This document shows positions 24,921 to 37,543 of a stretch of 64,000 nt of DNA, one piece after another. The stretch is from Impatiens glandulifera. Lineage: Eukaryota > Streptophyta > Magnoliopsida > Ericales > Balsaminaceae. The position numbers and the translations under genes are program-made. The notes below the pieces were generated by a model. It was not told where the DNA came from. It did not search any database and saw only the letters and a list, made by a program, of their open reading frames with translations. The DNA is taken from positions 52,331,852-52,395,851 of the forward strand of contig NC_061867.1 in NCBI RefSeq assembly GCF_907164915.1, given 5' to 3'. Position 1 is the first letter of the stretch. Every line of letters begins with the position of its first letter.

Positions 24921-25183
24921 ATAAATAAGAGAAATTATTTATTTATCTCCTATTAATTAGGCTAAATATAATAACCAAATCCTATATTTTATCTCCTATT
25001 AATTAGGCTAAATATAATAACCAAATCCTATATTTTCTCAATTTAGTTATTTCTCTATTACTATTATAAATAGATAAACTATTGTAAAGATTATTGATTC
25101 AATCAATAATATTATTTCAATCTTTCTCTTCAAGAACTCAATCAAATAGTTCTTGTTTATTTTATCAATCAAGAAATTTAACT
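24907..25183 (+). repeat. 3' LTR of the copia element
   Basis: 277 bp. Same as the 5' LTR except for a missing TTA in the first internal unit and one missing base in CAATCAAG. Followed directly by the target duplication ACAGT (25184-25188). Confidence 0.92.
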
Positions 25184-25188
25184 ACAGT

Positions 25189-25638
25189 ACTATTAAAATT
25201 TATATAAATTAACAAAAATAAAAAGAAGAAAAGATAATTTATAGATCCGAGTGAATAGGATATAATCTCAGCTTATGATTTTGATGTGGTATAATGTATT
25301 AGTAGTTAGATTTATTTTATTTGATTTAATAATTTTTTAATTATGTATTAAGGATTAATAATAATAATAATAATAATGAACTTTTTAAAGTTCAACTAAT
25401 CAGTGATCCTTAGCTTAGAAGCACAAATCGATTAGGTTAAAATTCTCTTGGAACACTTTTATACTATATTCTTTAAAAGTAATTTTTTTTGAAAAATTTA
25501 TGTCAACAATATTTTAAAAATTATATTGTTGTAATATTATTTATTTTTATATTATTATAAAGAAATAAATTTAATTTTTTTTATAAAATATGAAGAATAA
25601 ATAAATATATGAGCGATGTTATATATTTAAGTATTTAT
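25189..25638. other. Intergenic DNA
   Basis: AT-rich, with an (AAT)n run at about 25355-25377. No gene is visible. Confidence 0.6.
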
Positions 25639-26713
25639 TAGAGTTTTGGGCAAAAACGGGGTCAAATCAGGGTGGAGTCGAGAGTCTCAACCCGATGAAA
25701 GGACTGAGTCACTAGTTACTGGTTCAACCAGTTCATAAAATAATAAAATGATACAAAAATAGTAAAAATTCATCAAATTATTTATATAATAATAGTCAAA
25801 GTATAGATCAAAATTCAAAATATTATTTCGCAATTACAATTTGTTCATTGTTTATATTACGATAACACAAATAAAATAAATACAAACTCTTAAGTCGTGG
25901 ATTAACACAATTAAAATAAATATCAACTTTTAATTATTCTCAAAATATTCACATTATTCACCAAAATCAGTCCCACAAAAAATTTGAGATTGTACACTTG
26001 AAGAATTTGGTGTTTTATTTGTTGGTGTTTCTCTAACACAATCCATTATTAAACCACACTTAAAAAGATAATCCATATTCCAGATATCTAATAATTACTA
26101 TATGAACTATGAAATATAAACCTCAAAATAATATCAAAATACTATTATCAACGATATGAAGTATGAACCTCAAAATAAACCAAATTTTGACAAGAAAATG
26201 ATGACAATAATAACTTAAAAGAAGTTGAAATAAAAAGACTTAATGCGAGAGACAAGGCTTCAAATCAAACTACAACCTTTGATTTTTGGATAATTATGCT
26301 TTTATTTGAAAAAGAAATTAGGTTTAAGTTATGACTTACAATAACATCTTAAATCATTTTTTAGTCCGGTAAAAACGGAATCAGCTGGTTTAGGTAGGAG
26401 GTAAACTTAAGGTGAGTGAAAAAATTTATCATTCTTAGTGTCTACAACTAAAAAACGATAAATCTACTCATATAGAACTAGAAATAGGTAAACACAATGA
26501 GAATAAAAAACGTGGAGGGGGATTGAGAAAGTGATAAGTGAGAAAAAAAATAATTAAAAAAAATAAATAAGATAAACTCGCTGGGTTAATCCGGGCTGCC
26601 GGATTTTCGATCCAACCGGCGGGTTGACCGGGTTTAACTAGGTTGATTGCATTTCCGATTTTTCATCAACATAGCCTAATTTGATGACCGATTCACCGGG
26701 TTTCAAAACTATG
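25639..26713. mobile_element. Non-autonomous hAT-like element
   Basis: Ends resemble the GTTTTGAAA...CCGG class. The left begins TAGAGTTTTGGGCAAAAACG, and the right closes ACCGGGTTTCAAAACTATG. Sub-terminal text rich in CCGG/ACCGG (CCAACCGGCGGGTTGACCGG) is typical of this group, and the element at 57763-58473 has the same end type. The interior is AT-rich with no transposase. I could not identify a target duplication, so the boundaries are approximate. The small open frame at 26681-26869 crosses its edge and is chance. Confidence 0.5.
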
Positions 26714-27253
26714 AGTCAAGACACAAATATCATCTCCGCCCTATCTTCGGTCAACTGCAGATCAAACTACGAAAAAAAATCGCGCGACGAATTCGATACT
26801 TCCTCCAATTTCATGAATTGCCAATTCTATCTTTTCATTGTATCAACTAACCAATATATTTTACAATAATTTTCCAATTAATTATTTATGAAAGTTTTTA
26901 TTTTGACAAAAGATAATTTTTTTAATTAACCTAAAAATTACTCATATAATAATGCCATATAAACAAGCTCCTACAATTTTGCCTAAAAAAAAACTCTTAC
27001 CTTTATTTATTTATTTTAGACAAAAAAAAAAAATATATATATAAGTTTTTTAAATAACCTAAAAAATATTTATATAACAATGATCAAATAAGGACATATC
27101 AAACAAGCTCCAACATTTTTGCCTAAACAAAATAAAAGCTAACATTTTATATTTTTTTTTTGCTAAACTCCTCTCTTGATTGGGTCATAATTTACATCCT
27201 TAATTAATATATGTTTTGACATAAAAAAAAGATTGAAATTCAGACTGAGGTTT
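26714..27253 (+). promoter_or_regulatory. Upstream region of NUP98
   Basis: AT-rich, with two diverged copies of a segment around CAAACAAGCTCC.ACA.TTTTGCCTAAA (about 26962 and 27103). The transcribed non-coding exon resembles that of the left copy (shared text ACA.AGATCGAAGCAAGAA). No TATA box is obvious, so the start site is inferred from homology between the copies. Confidence 0.4.
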
Positions 27254-27790
27254 TCGCCGGCATTCTTCATCTCCGCCTGTACACAGATCGAAGCAAGAAC
27301 GAGGTATCCATTTCTTTTCATCTTCCTCAGGGTTTCGTTCTAAATGTACTCAATCTCAATAGCAAGGGCTGCTCATTTTGAATCCATTCTTTTCAAACAA
27401 AAAAACCCTAGCTTTTCTTTCTTTACATGGGTTGCCGCATAATAGAAGCTAGCAGGTCTTTTCAAGGATTTGGGTTGTTGAATCGTTAGTTTTACAGTCG
27501 TAAATTTGATTAATTCCATCTGGGTAACTGTTTTACGAATTCAAATTTTATTGCTCCGTGTTTGAATAGCTGTATCATGGAAGAGGAAATGAGATGAGAA
27601 TGGTTGACGTAAGAGGAAGACAGTTGACTTCTCTCTCTTTCTCTCTCTCTCCGTGGCTGCGTTATTTGTCCGCAACTTATAGGATACCCATTTGTTTTCT
27701 ATTCTCATTCATGTAGTGTTTTTATTACAGCTGATTTCGGATTGGGACTTCACTAATTATTTGTGGAAGACCTAGGATTCAGACAGGAAG

Positions 27791-30700
27791 ATGTTTGGTG
27801 CTGGGAGTAATCGTAAGTTCTTGCCCTACTTGTTTTGTTGTCTTCTGTTGTGTGTGAAATAAGTTCTCATTTGGTTAATTTTGTGTTGGGGTGATATATC
27901 TTATATATTTTCTGGCCCTGGTTTTGTAAATGACTTATGTGGAATCTTTGATCTTACTTTATACTTGTTATGAGTCCTTGGTTATGCCCTGATGATTCTC
28001 TCTTCCATTTTGTTCATCTGATGAAAATTTAAGATTGGATTATGCAGATGTTTGTGCTTCTATAAAGTGTAGAATATTTATATAGAATTCAGGAATCTCT
28101 TTAGTTTTGAAGGGACATGCTTTACATTTGGACAGTTATCTTCCTTTTCCACATGGATTATTCTGCTATATATATATATATATATATATAAGCAAGTGAT
28201 TTCACTTTTCATCTTTTATTTTTTTTACACTTATTAATAATGATGTTGCAATCAATGAACAGCATTTGGGCAGTCATCTAGTAGTAGTCCTTTTGGGTCT
28301 CCATCAGTTTTTGGGCAGAATAACAATGCACCTAGCAATCCATTTGCTCCAAAACCTTTTGGTAATACGACCCCATTTGGCACGCAGACAGGGAATTCCG
28401 TTTTCGGCGGTACTTCAACTGGCGTGTTTGGTATGACTCAAGCATCTTCTCATTTGACTACCACACCAGCATTTGGTGCATCGTCATCCCCATCCTTTGG
28501 GAGTTCAGCCTTTGGAGCTTCTTCCACTCCTGCTTTTGGCAGTAAGCATATGTGTGCTAGAATATTAGCATATTTTAACATTATAGAACTCATTTTCCAA
28601 GTGGTTTTAGTTTTATTTTTAACTCCATATTATCATAAGAGAATGGTAGAATCATGTTGGTTTCATAATGTAGGTTCCACTTTTAGTGACTTTAGAGTAA
28701 TGACCCTACTTAATAAGACAAATATGTTTTCCCCACAGAATGTTTTCCATTGTTTGTATATTCTGTATGCTTTCAGCTGCACTTTCTGTTTAAGTGCAAT
28801 GAAGTATGTCTTCGATCTCTATTTTAGTTGGAAACATGAAATTGCGACATGTTTTGTTTTCTATAATTGGGAACAAAAGCTGAAGAAAGGAAGAGTTATT
28901 AAAGGAGGCTGGAAGAGTTTTTTGGTCATTTACTCTTCAAAGAGGCATGCTTTATTTAAGCTACTTGAATGTGTACCTTAGCTACAACATGCATCATGTT
29001 CTAGTTTTTTTTATTTAGCATTTACAGTTTTTTTCTCTCTAGAAGATGTTCTTATAATCTTATTTACTGATTTTATGTTTAGTGTTGGTGTAACTTTGTA
29101 AAGTTAACCACATAAATTTAGATGTACTGCAGGTTGAGTCCCCTTATGACTGCATATTCAGTATCTTCTGAAAGTATTTTCCTTGTGTTCCTTAAAAGGA
29201 TTGCATTTATTGTCATATACTTCTAACATCTCTATAATGTCCTTAACTTTTATGTTTGTGATTTTATGAAGGTCATTCGAGTAGGAGTTAATCTCCTGAC
29301 AGATAGTTTTTCTTGGTTTTTTCAACTTTAGGACTATTCGTATATTTAACTAACCACATTTTGGACTTTAGGTTCTTCAGTCTTTGGGCAGAAGCCTGCT
29401 TTCGGTACGTTCGGCTCAAGTGGCACGCAGACAAATCCATTTGGAAGCACATTCCAACAGTCACAGCCAGCATTTGGGAACAGTCCTTTTGGATCAACTA
29501 CATCTTTCGGAGCAGCAAGTCAGCCTGCCTTTGGTGCTTCGAGCACTCCTGCTTTTGGTTCAACTGCAACCCCAGCTTTTGGTAGCACACCTACGGGTTT
29601 TGGTGCCTCAAGTACCCCCGTATTTGGATCTGGAGGAGCTTTCGGCCAAACAAGTACCCCAGCCTTTGGTGCATCAAGCACTCCAGCATTTGGGGCAACA
29701 AGTTCTCCAGCTTTTGGTGCCTCTAGCACCCCTGCTTTTGGTGTTTCCAGTGCTCCATCCTTCAGCTTTGGGTCCAGTCCAGCATTTGGCCAATCAACTT
29801 CTGCATTTGGAAGCACCCCCAGCCCCAGCCCATTTGGCACTTCAACAACATCTTTTGGATCTCAAAGCTCTCCATTTGGTAAGTTAATATTAGAATCTCT
29901 GTGCGTATTCTGGGCTAAAACAATGAATATGCATATAAACCTTGTAAAGTATTTTTGTCACATTCTCTTTCACAATCTCATTTAAAAATAGTTAAAGTCC
30001 AAATTGGATGTATTTTTTTTTCATTTGGTTTAACATATTTGTCTGTAGATCATGATCAAATTAGATTTTAGTGTGCCTTCATTTAGCATACATATTATTT
30101 TCTAGATAATGATCCAAATTAGTGTAATAATTTTTTTTCTTCATTTCAATAATTTTATGCGATCATGATTAGAATATGTTTTAGATCATAATCATATTAT
30201 TAGATCAAACCAGTCGTTACAAATGTAGATTTTTCCGGATAACACATGCTGCATTTTCTGAGATGTAGTTATGTACTTTTTCAGGAGCTCAAGCTGCAAC
30301 TCCGACTCCAGCATTTGGAAGCACACCCTTTGGGCAGCAGCCTGGTTTTGGGGGTCAACGCGGAGGAAGCAGAGCAACTCCTTATGCACCAGCAACTGAT
30401 ACGGATACACAACCTCCTGGAAAACTTATGTCCATATCTGCTATGACATCTTATAAAGACAAAAGCCATGAAGAACTGAGATGGGAGGACCATCAATTGG
30501 GTGATAAGGGTGTGGATCTCCTGAACCATATGTTTGAAATTAGTAAATTCATATTCTCCTCAAAACTTTTTCATCATTTTGATTTATTTCAGGTGGACCT
30601 TCGCCAGCTAATCAATCAGCAGGCACTGTTGGTTTTGGTGTCACCACTCCACAAGCAAACCCTTTTGCTGCAACATCCTCCTCATTTGGTCAAGCATCCT

Positions 30701-33700
30701 CAAGTCCTTTTACATCAACTACAGTTTCCAACCCATTTGCTACTAACACTCCTGGTTTGGGTGCTGGATTTGGATCTACACCCGCTCCATCATTTGCTTC
30801 TTCACCCTTCGGTGCATCGACCACTTCAAACCTTTTTGCATCAACCTCTTCACCAGCACCTTCCATATTTGGAGCCAACACCTCAGCCTCTCTTTTTGGA
30901 TCAACTAGCTCAATGGGTTTTGCATCATCACCGTCAACATCTATTTTTGGGCAAGCACCTGCATCGACTCCAGCTTTTGGTACAGGTTTAAGCTTTGCCA
31001 GCTCACAACCATCACCACTATTCCAGTCATCTACTCCTTCCCTTGGTCAGACCTCTGTATTTGGACAGTCTGGCTCTTCCTTTGGACAAAGTTCTGCACC
31101 AGCTTTTGGTCAAACAAGTTTATTTAGTGCTCCTTCTACTGGGTTTGGTGGGAATTTATTCTCCAGCACTCCTTTGCTATCCAACAATCTCTTTGGTCAA
31201 TCAACTGTAAGTGGCTGACCATGTGTACTCTGTCATTTTTGTTTATATATTTGATTCATTGCTATATGGATATGGGATATTTCATATTTATTATATGGAG
31301 ACATTATTATGATTCATCCAATTCTCTAAAGAAAAAATGGTAAATATCTTTTTTTATGCAAGCATATTTTATTCTCAAGTTTTTCAAAAGTTAAAATAAT
31401 TTATAGTCTCATTTGGTATCCTGAAAGATTACTTTAATGCTAATGGATGCACTTAATTTTGAACTTTCTTCTTCCATTATTACTTCTATTTCAATGCTAT
31501 TGGAAACACTTATCATTTCTATTTTTGTATCCAGTTCCAAATGAGAAACAACAACCACTGTCTTTGTATAAGTTTAGTTTTCAAACATATCTGGAACCAA
31601 ATACAAACAAATATAAGAAGTGTTTCCAAATGGGCAATATGCCTATTTAGATATCCAATAATTCTACGTGATAGAGACAATGTAAAAAAACACCTGGTAG
31701 TTAACCTTCCTTAATGTTTTACTGTCTCCTCAGCCCTCACTTTCAACACCTGTTCAACAAGCTCAACCTGCACAGTCTTCTTTTGGATTTGGCACTTTTG
31801 GACAGCCACAACCAGGTATTTTATATTCCCATCTACCTTATGTGTGGTTCTTTGACATCTCAAATAAGTGTATATAACGTTTCGTCTCTCTTTTGCATGA
31901 TTTCTTATGCATTAGCAACTGGTGCAACTTTATTTGGCGGTACACCAAATGCTTTTTTGGGGCAATCGTAAGTTTATTCAATCTTCTCAATTTTATTTTT
32001 CAGCATTTAGTTAAGTTTATCACAACGACAGGTCCTTCATCAATTTTGCATATCAATTACTCAGGAAAAAACATGTTCTAGATTTTTTTTTCAATACTTG
32101 TTTCTAACTTCAGAAAGACCTATCAAGTTTCATCCGTTTCCCTTCATCTCTGCATATCCTCTTTCTCTCGAGTTCATTCTATATAAATTTGCTAGTATTA
32201 TGGACTTTACTTCTTTGTGACACGAACTTTCTTCTGCATGGGTTTAACAGATCAGCTACTCAGATATCTGCACCTATACAATCAGTTCCTGCTGCAAATC
32301 CTTTTGGGACTCTTCCTGCAATGCCTCAAATGTCTATTGGCCGAAATGGGAATGCACCTTCTGTTCAATATGGAATTTCTTCTTTGCCAGTAAGTCTTTC
32401 TTAGTAGCCCAGAAAAAGATCTTATTTCTGTTGTTTTATTACACATCCTTTTTTGGGCGCACATGAAGCCAAAAACTAATGATCTGATGAATGGAAATAC
32501 ATATTGATAGGTGCTATACCAAAACTAAGAGCTTGTTTTATCTGTTTTTTTTTGCATATTTTTTGATGTTAAAGTGGTTTGTTAGGGTTATTTGGCTTAT
32601 ATGTCCAAAATATTGAGTCCATTGGTAACTATTATTGTTTCAATTGTCACAGTTACGACCTCATTGAAAAAATCTGTCAAAGTTAAAATTGGATTCTTTT
32701 TCTTTCATATATTTTTTTTTTTTGTTTGGATCATGATCCAAATTATAGTGTGATTTTGTTGCTTTATTTGATACACAAATGATATTCTACATCTATCCAA
32801 ATTATAGTTTAATTGTTTTACTTCATTTGGTATAGAGATTTTTTTCTTGATGATCAAATTAATTTTTTTGCATCATGATTAGATTATTTTGGATCATGAT
32901 GAACATGCAGATTTTACATCAAGACAGCCTATTATAAGTTTTTAATATTTTAAAATGTTATAAATAATTAAGGGTTTTTGAATTTTGGTTGATGACTTGA
33001 ATGATTTGATAGAAGAAGTGATTGCCGATTATATATTGCTTTATTTGGATTAAATCTAAATAAACCACATCAAACAAGTGGTTTGACAAGGAGTTCTCAG
33101 TGAGATTTTTTTTTTAATCTTAGGAAGCTAGCATTGACCCCCCCACTTCCATTTTAAGGCGTTCTTAGTGGGATATAAGAAATGACAATTTATTAGGAGT
33201 ATGATTTACTTTTTTCTGCCTACAGGTTGAGAAACCTGTTCCAGCGAGAATATCATCTCTACTGACATCACGCCATATTTCTCAGAGGCGTATCAGACTT
33301 CCAGCAAGGAAATATCATCCTAAAACTGATGCTCAAATGGTAACAGTAATTATCTTAATGAAAACATGCATTTTTGTTGTTGTTGAGAAAAGTAAAAAGA
33401 GACACTTGTTTTATGTTCTATTTTATTTTCCCATGAATTGCTCATTAGCTTAGCCTTCTTAGAAAATACTCTAGGGTTGAGTCTGAAAGAGTTTTTGTGC
33501 AGGTACCTTTTTTCAGTGACGATGAAGAATCACCAAGCACACCTAAAGCAGATGCCCTTTTCATTCCTAGAGAGAATCCTCGTGCACTTGTTATTCGTCC
33601 AGTCGACCAATGGCCTTCAAGGTTAAGCATAGACAAAGCATCCCCTTTGAAGGATGCATCTACTGCTGTGCATGAGAATGGTAAGATTGCACTGTTCTTA

Positions 33701-35447
33701 TATATTTAAACTGTTAACGTTTGTGTATCTGGATCCAGATACAAATGATGAACAACCAATAACTTTCTGAAAATCTGTCTCTGATTAAATTTAGTTTTCA
33801 GATTCAGAAACAAAAATAAAAGATTATTTTTCCAAATAGGGCCTACATAGTCATTTTACCTTATTGCTGAAGCCCTAACTCTCTCTTTCTTACTCTCCTT
33901 TCATTCTTGATAAAAAAATATGCTAGCCTCTACTGTACCTTTATTTGCAATTTCTTGTTTGTATCTCTAACTTTTACTGTCCAGGTAAAACTGCTGACAG
34001 AGCATCTACTATGAATGGATCGATACCCGAGAACGAAGGTAGTAAGCCTTTCTTCTTAAATTTTTTTTGTATAGTAATAAACATAAATAGTCTATTTGAA
34101 AACTGGTATTTTATCGTAATTTATGTCACAACCATGATCTTATTAGAAAGTCACCAAAATTTAAATTGAAAGCGATTTTTTTTTCCGTTTGGTACAAGAC
34201 TAGATAATGATCCAAATTATAATGTAACTTTAAAGACTTCATTTGGTATAAATATTGGGCTGCTTCGTTACCATTTTTTTTCTTCATGTTGATCATTATT
34301 TGAAAATTATTCTACACTTGTTATGTTTATCAAAAATCCTATCATGTAAACTAATCTGATCATGATCAAGAATAAAAACCTTATACCAAATGAAGAAAAA
34401 ACTTCCACTATAATTAGGATCATGATCAAGAAAATAACTTATATACCAAATTAAGTAACAAAGGTTATACTGTAATGTAAATCGTGTTAAAAATAATTTC
34501 ATCATGATCCAAAAATAAATCTTCTACCAAATGAAAAAAATCACTTCAGTTTTATCTTTGATGATTTTCTAATGAGATCGTGATAGTGACAGATTGTGAC
34601 AACATACTAGTTTTCAGATAGGCTCAATTATATTTTTTCTATTATGATCTAAATTATTCTGTGATGTTTATTAGCTTCATTGGATGATGATCCAGATTAT
34701 TTTATGGGATTTTGTCAATTTTTGACAAGGTTATAACAAAACGACTTAAAAATGCTTCTAATTCCCCCTTCTTTTTTTGAAGCAGTACAACATCCTGTTG
34801 CAAACGGTGGCTCAAATGACCAAAATCTTCCCCCACTGAAAACATCCCCAAAGCCAAATGGAACCCACGAAGAAAATCCTAACCAGAAAGAAGACTCATA
34901 CATTACACTCACTAGTCACAGAGCCGGCGAGGCAGCCATTGTCTATGAACATGGAGCTGGTATCGAGGCAATGATGCCCAAGCTCCGACATTCTGATTAC
35001 TACACCGAACCTCGAATCCAAGAACTAGCTGCCAAGGAAAGAGCTGAACCTGGTTTTTGTCGCAATGTGAAGTCCTTTATCATTGGTCGCCATGGATATG
35101 GAAGCATCATGTTTATTGGCGAGACAGATGTGAGACGCCTCGATCTAGAGTCGCTGGTGCAGTTCAATAACCGAGAGGTTATTGTTTATATGGACGAGGG
35201 CAAGAAACCTCCGGTTGGGCAAGGGCTGAACAAACCGGCTGAGGTAACACTTTTGAATATAAAATGCTTTGATAAGAAAACAGGTCAACAGGTGAAGGAT
35301 GGACCGAAGATTGATAGATATAAGGAGATGCTTAAGAAGAAGGCGAACGATCAAGGAGCGGAGTTTGTATCGTATGATCCGGTTAAAGGAGAGTGGAAGT
35401 TTCGGGTGAAACATTTCAGTAGCTATGGACTTGATCATGATTTTTAA
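27791..35447 (+). CDS. NUP98: Nucleoporin NUP98 (nuclear pore FG/GLEBS protein)
   Basis: Non-coding exon to 27303, then coding exons 27791-27812, 28263-28541, 29372-29878, 30285-30509, 30593-31206, 31734-31815, 31916-31967, 32251-32389, 33226-33339, 33503-33680, 33985-34038 and 34783-35447 (2931 nt, 976 aa). All introns are GT-AG. FG repeats (PFG, PAFG, SLFG) fill residues about 8-620, interrupted at about 270-344 by the GLEBS motif ([19 protein letters not shown]), which in this family binds RAE1/Gle2 for mRNA export. The last 150 residues are the autoproteolytic Nucleoporin2 domain, which anchors the protein at the pore; it runs from [12 protein letters not shown] to [12 protein letters not shown]. 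The HFS signature shows where self-cleavage between F and S is expected. Length is close to the roughly 1000 aa usual for plant NUP98. Arabidopsis has two such genes, NUP98A/DRA2 and NUP98B; I cannot say which is closer. No lesion is visible. Confidence 0.95.
34087..34622. mobile_element. Foldback MITE in NUP98 intron 11
   Basis: The left end TAGTCTATTTGAAAACTGGT is mirrored at the right by ACTAGTTTTCAGATAGGCTC. Further blocks pair inward (TCACAACCATGATCTTATTAG with its diverged complement; TTTGGTACAAGA with its complement), giving arms of over 100 bp. Related pieces (GTCACAAT..., TTCGTTTGGTATAATATATT, GATCATGATCAAATTATT) recur in introns at about 14660-14830, 16285-16405, 18155-18215, 29945-30060 and 32640-32925, so this family has seeded homologous blocks through both NUP98 copies. 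Confidence 0.7.
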
Positions 35448-36291
35448 GGATGAGTTTTGTTGGTGACAACCTTGGACGGATCGAACAACCATGAATTGTT
35501 TCACTTTTTTTTTGTTCAACACCCATTTTTTGTCTGTTTGTTTGGAATATCATTATGTTGATATTAGAATGAAAGGGCAAGTCAAGTCTCTTCTCATGGT
35601 AGAACTATTATATTGGTTTTAGTATTGTTTTTTGAAAGGGGCTTAACTTTCATTTTTTTTGTTGATTACATTGTTTGACATGGACTGATGAATTCTATAT
35701 TGTATGCTTTTGCATATTGGAGATTGGAATCACATATTTTTGAATGATTTATTTTGTTGGGTTATGGAGTCTAGAGGCAGTATGTAAGTAAAAAAAAGGC
35801 ATGATCTTGTTTTCAATATCCATTAAGAACGCAATGAATAAGGAACTAGGTCTCTTTACACATTGTTAAGTTCAATTGATCCAAAATTTTTAGATGGAAA
35901 CCTCCTAAGTGGTCATTAATACATATAGTCTGGTAGCCTTTCGGATGATAATTTTGTAAGTGACATTTGGTTAAGGATGAAAATGGCATTAGGGTCTAAA
36001 TCTAAAGAAATGAATGATTAAGAAGCCACAAAAAAATTAATTCATAAAATATGATAGTATTGAAGGTCGTTAAAGTGTTGTAACTTTAGCAAATTAGTCA
36101 AGCCAGTTCAAACGACTTTATAAATTTGAGCTCGACTATTTACCTACAAGCTTGACTTGACTTGAAAACTTAAGCTCGAAAAAAGCTCGATGAGTCATCG
36201 AACAAGTATTATATGAGTTTGAGCTTGACTCAAATATTAAACGACCTGGCTCGATCTCGATTCGAACTTGGTCAAAGTCAAACTCAAGTCG
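35448..36291. other. NUP98 3' flank and edge of an old hAT-like element
   Basis: The first 300-400 bp should hold the 3' UTR. From about 36100 the text turns into GAGCTCGA/AAGCTCGA-rich sequence, the sub-terminal signature of the hAT element seen complete at 46927-50287. Its other end, closing GCAGCCCTA at about 37070, lies beyond the inserted MITE. Confidence 0.55.
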
Positions 36292-36299
36292 AGCTTGAC

Positions 36300-37045
36300 T
36301 AGGGATGACAACGGGTACCTTACCCGCCGGGTAGTGAAGTACCCATCCCCGAACCCGAATTTTATTCTATTACCCATTCCCGAACCCAACGGGTATATCT
36401 ATTTGTATCCCCATCCCTGATTCGCCGGGTACCCGATACCCGACGGATACCCCATTACCCGATTACAATATAAATTTTAATTTATTATTTTCTAAATATA
36501 CTAAATACTAAGTATTAAAAACATATATGAAAATATATTGTAAAGTTAAACAATATACATACATGAACTTCAACAAAAATTAGAGAGAAGTAAAAAAAAA
36601 AAAAAAAAAAAAAAGAGAAAATGTTGAAAGAAAAGAGAGATATGAGATTTTAATCTTGGAAATAAGAAGTGAATAGAGAGGAAAAATTTAAGAGAGATTA
36701 AGAGTCGTATGAATATAAATTAAATTAATGATAACGTGGAGTGGGTGGTTGAGTGTTGGTATAACTAATTAATTAATATATTTAATGTAAATTTGTAATG
36801 ATGGTATTGATTTGAAATTTGAAAAGTCAATTTAATTTTTAACATATATATATAATATTAATATTTCGGGTATCGGGAATTGGGTTTGAGTTTGGGTTTT
36901 GCACACTCCCTATTCCCGACCTCGAACCCGATCAGGTAATCATTTTTACTCCCCATCCCCGACCCCGATTTAAAATACCCGAACCTAAACCTGACCATCT
37001 GGTACCCACAGATATCGGGTATACGGGTACCCATTTTCATTCCTA
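36300..37045. mobile_element. hAT-type MITE with perfect 8-bp target duplication
   Basis: 746 bp. Ends TAGGGATGACAACGGGTACC and GGGTACCCATTTTCATTCCTA are inverted. AGCTTGAC flanks both sides (36292-36299 and 37046-37053). Sub-terminal regions are packed with GGGTA/TACCCG repeats on both strands, and the interior is AT-rich with an A-run at 36592-36614. No transposase. The minus-strand open frame at 36858-37085 is read through its GGGTA repeats. Nested in an older hAT-like relic. Confidence 0.9.
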
Positions 37046-37053
37046 AGCTTGAC

Positions 37054-37543
37054 TCATTTGCAGCCCTAACAGGAAGTATATACATAACTAATAATTGTTA
37101 TTTGAAGTTCCAATTTGAGTCATTTTTTTTATGGAGACTCGAACTATTACAATTTTAGTAATCAAAGACTTTTCTCAATGATCAAAAACGTATTTTTTTT
37201 TTAAATTGAATATTATTCTGAGATTTATGCATTTTTAACCTTTCAAAAGTGATTTTCGCGATTAAAAGTTGTGTGATGTGAAAAAAGAATTGAAAGAAAT
37301 ATAGGTTTGATATTTACCTTTTCACATAACAACGTAACTTTGTGTACGGTCTAAAAATTTGAACATATTTATTTTTTAAATTAAATATTATTTTTGAGAT
37401 ATACACGTTTTAAAATGTCGATTATATAATGATTATTAAGAATTAGAAAGAATTAAAGAAAAAAAATTGAGACTTTGTTTTACAAATATGATAATTATTA
37501 ATTAAAAAAAACATTAAATTAAGAAGCCAAACTATTATCATTA
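37054..37543. other. Intergenic DNA
   Basis: AT-rich. Includes the end of the older hAT-like relic (to about 37070). Two related stretches sharing TTTTTTTAAATTGAATATTATT-like text occur near 37190 and 37370. No gene is visible. Confidence 0.5.

Larger units (their letters stand above)
20539..25183 (+). mobile_element. Young Ty1/copia retrotransposon (Ale-like), 4645 bp
   Basis: Complete element: 5' LTR 20539-20819, PBS TGGTATCAGAGC 20820-20831, gag-pol 20863-24920, polypurine GAAGGGGA just before the 3' LTR at 24907-25183. ACAGT flanks both sides as a 5-bp target duplication. The LTRs differ only by a 3-bp and a 1-bp indel, so the insertion is recent. LTR ends are TG...CT, not TG...CA. Short LTRs, compact size and RNase H text close to [20 protein letters not shown] point to the Ale/Retrofit lineage (family knowledge). 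It lies between the two NUP98 copies in the same orientation. Confidence 0.93.

Noticed and set aside
26681..26869. 62-codon open frame upstream of NUP98
   Set aside because: Starts inside the hAT-like end and has no recognisable domain.
28424..28981. A single 185-codon open frame as an independent gene
   Set aside because: Its first part is NUP98 exon 2 read into intron 2; the donor at 28542 and FG content show it belongs to NUP98.
35145..35522. Minus-strand 125-codon open frame
   Set aside because: Antisense shadow of NUP98 exon 12.
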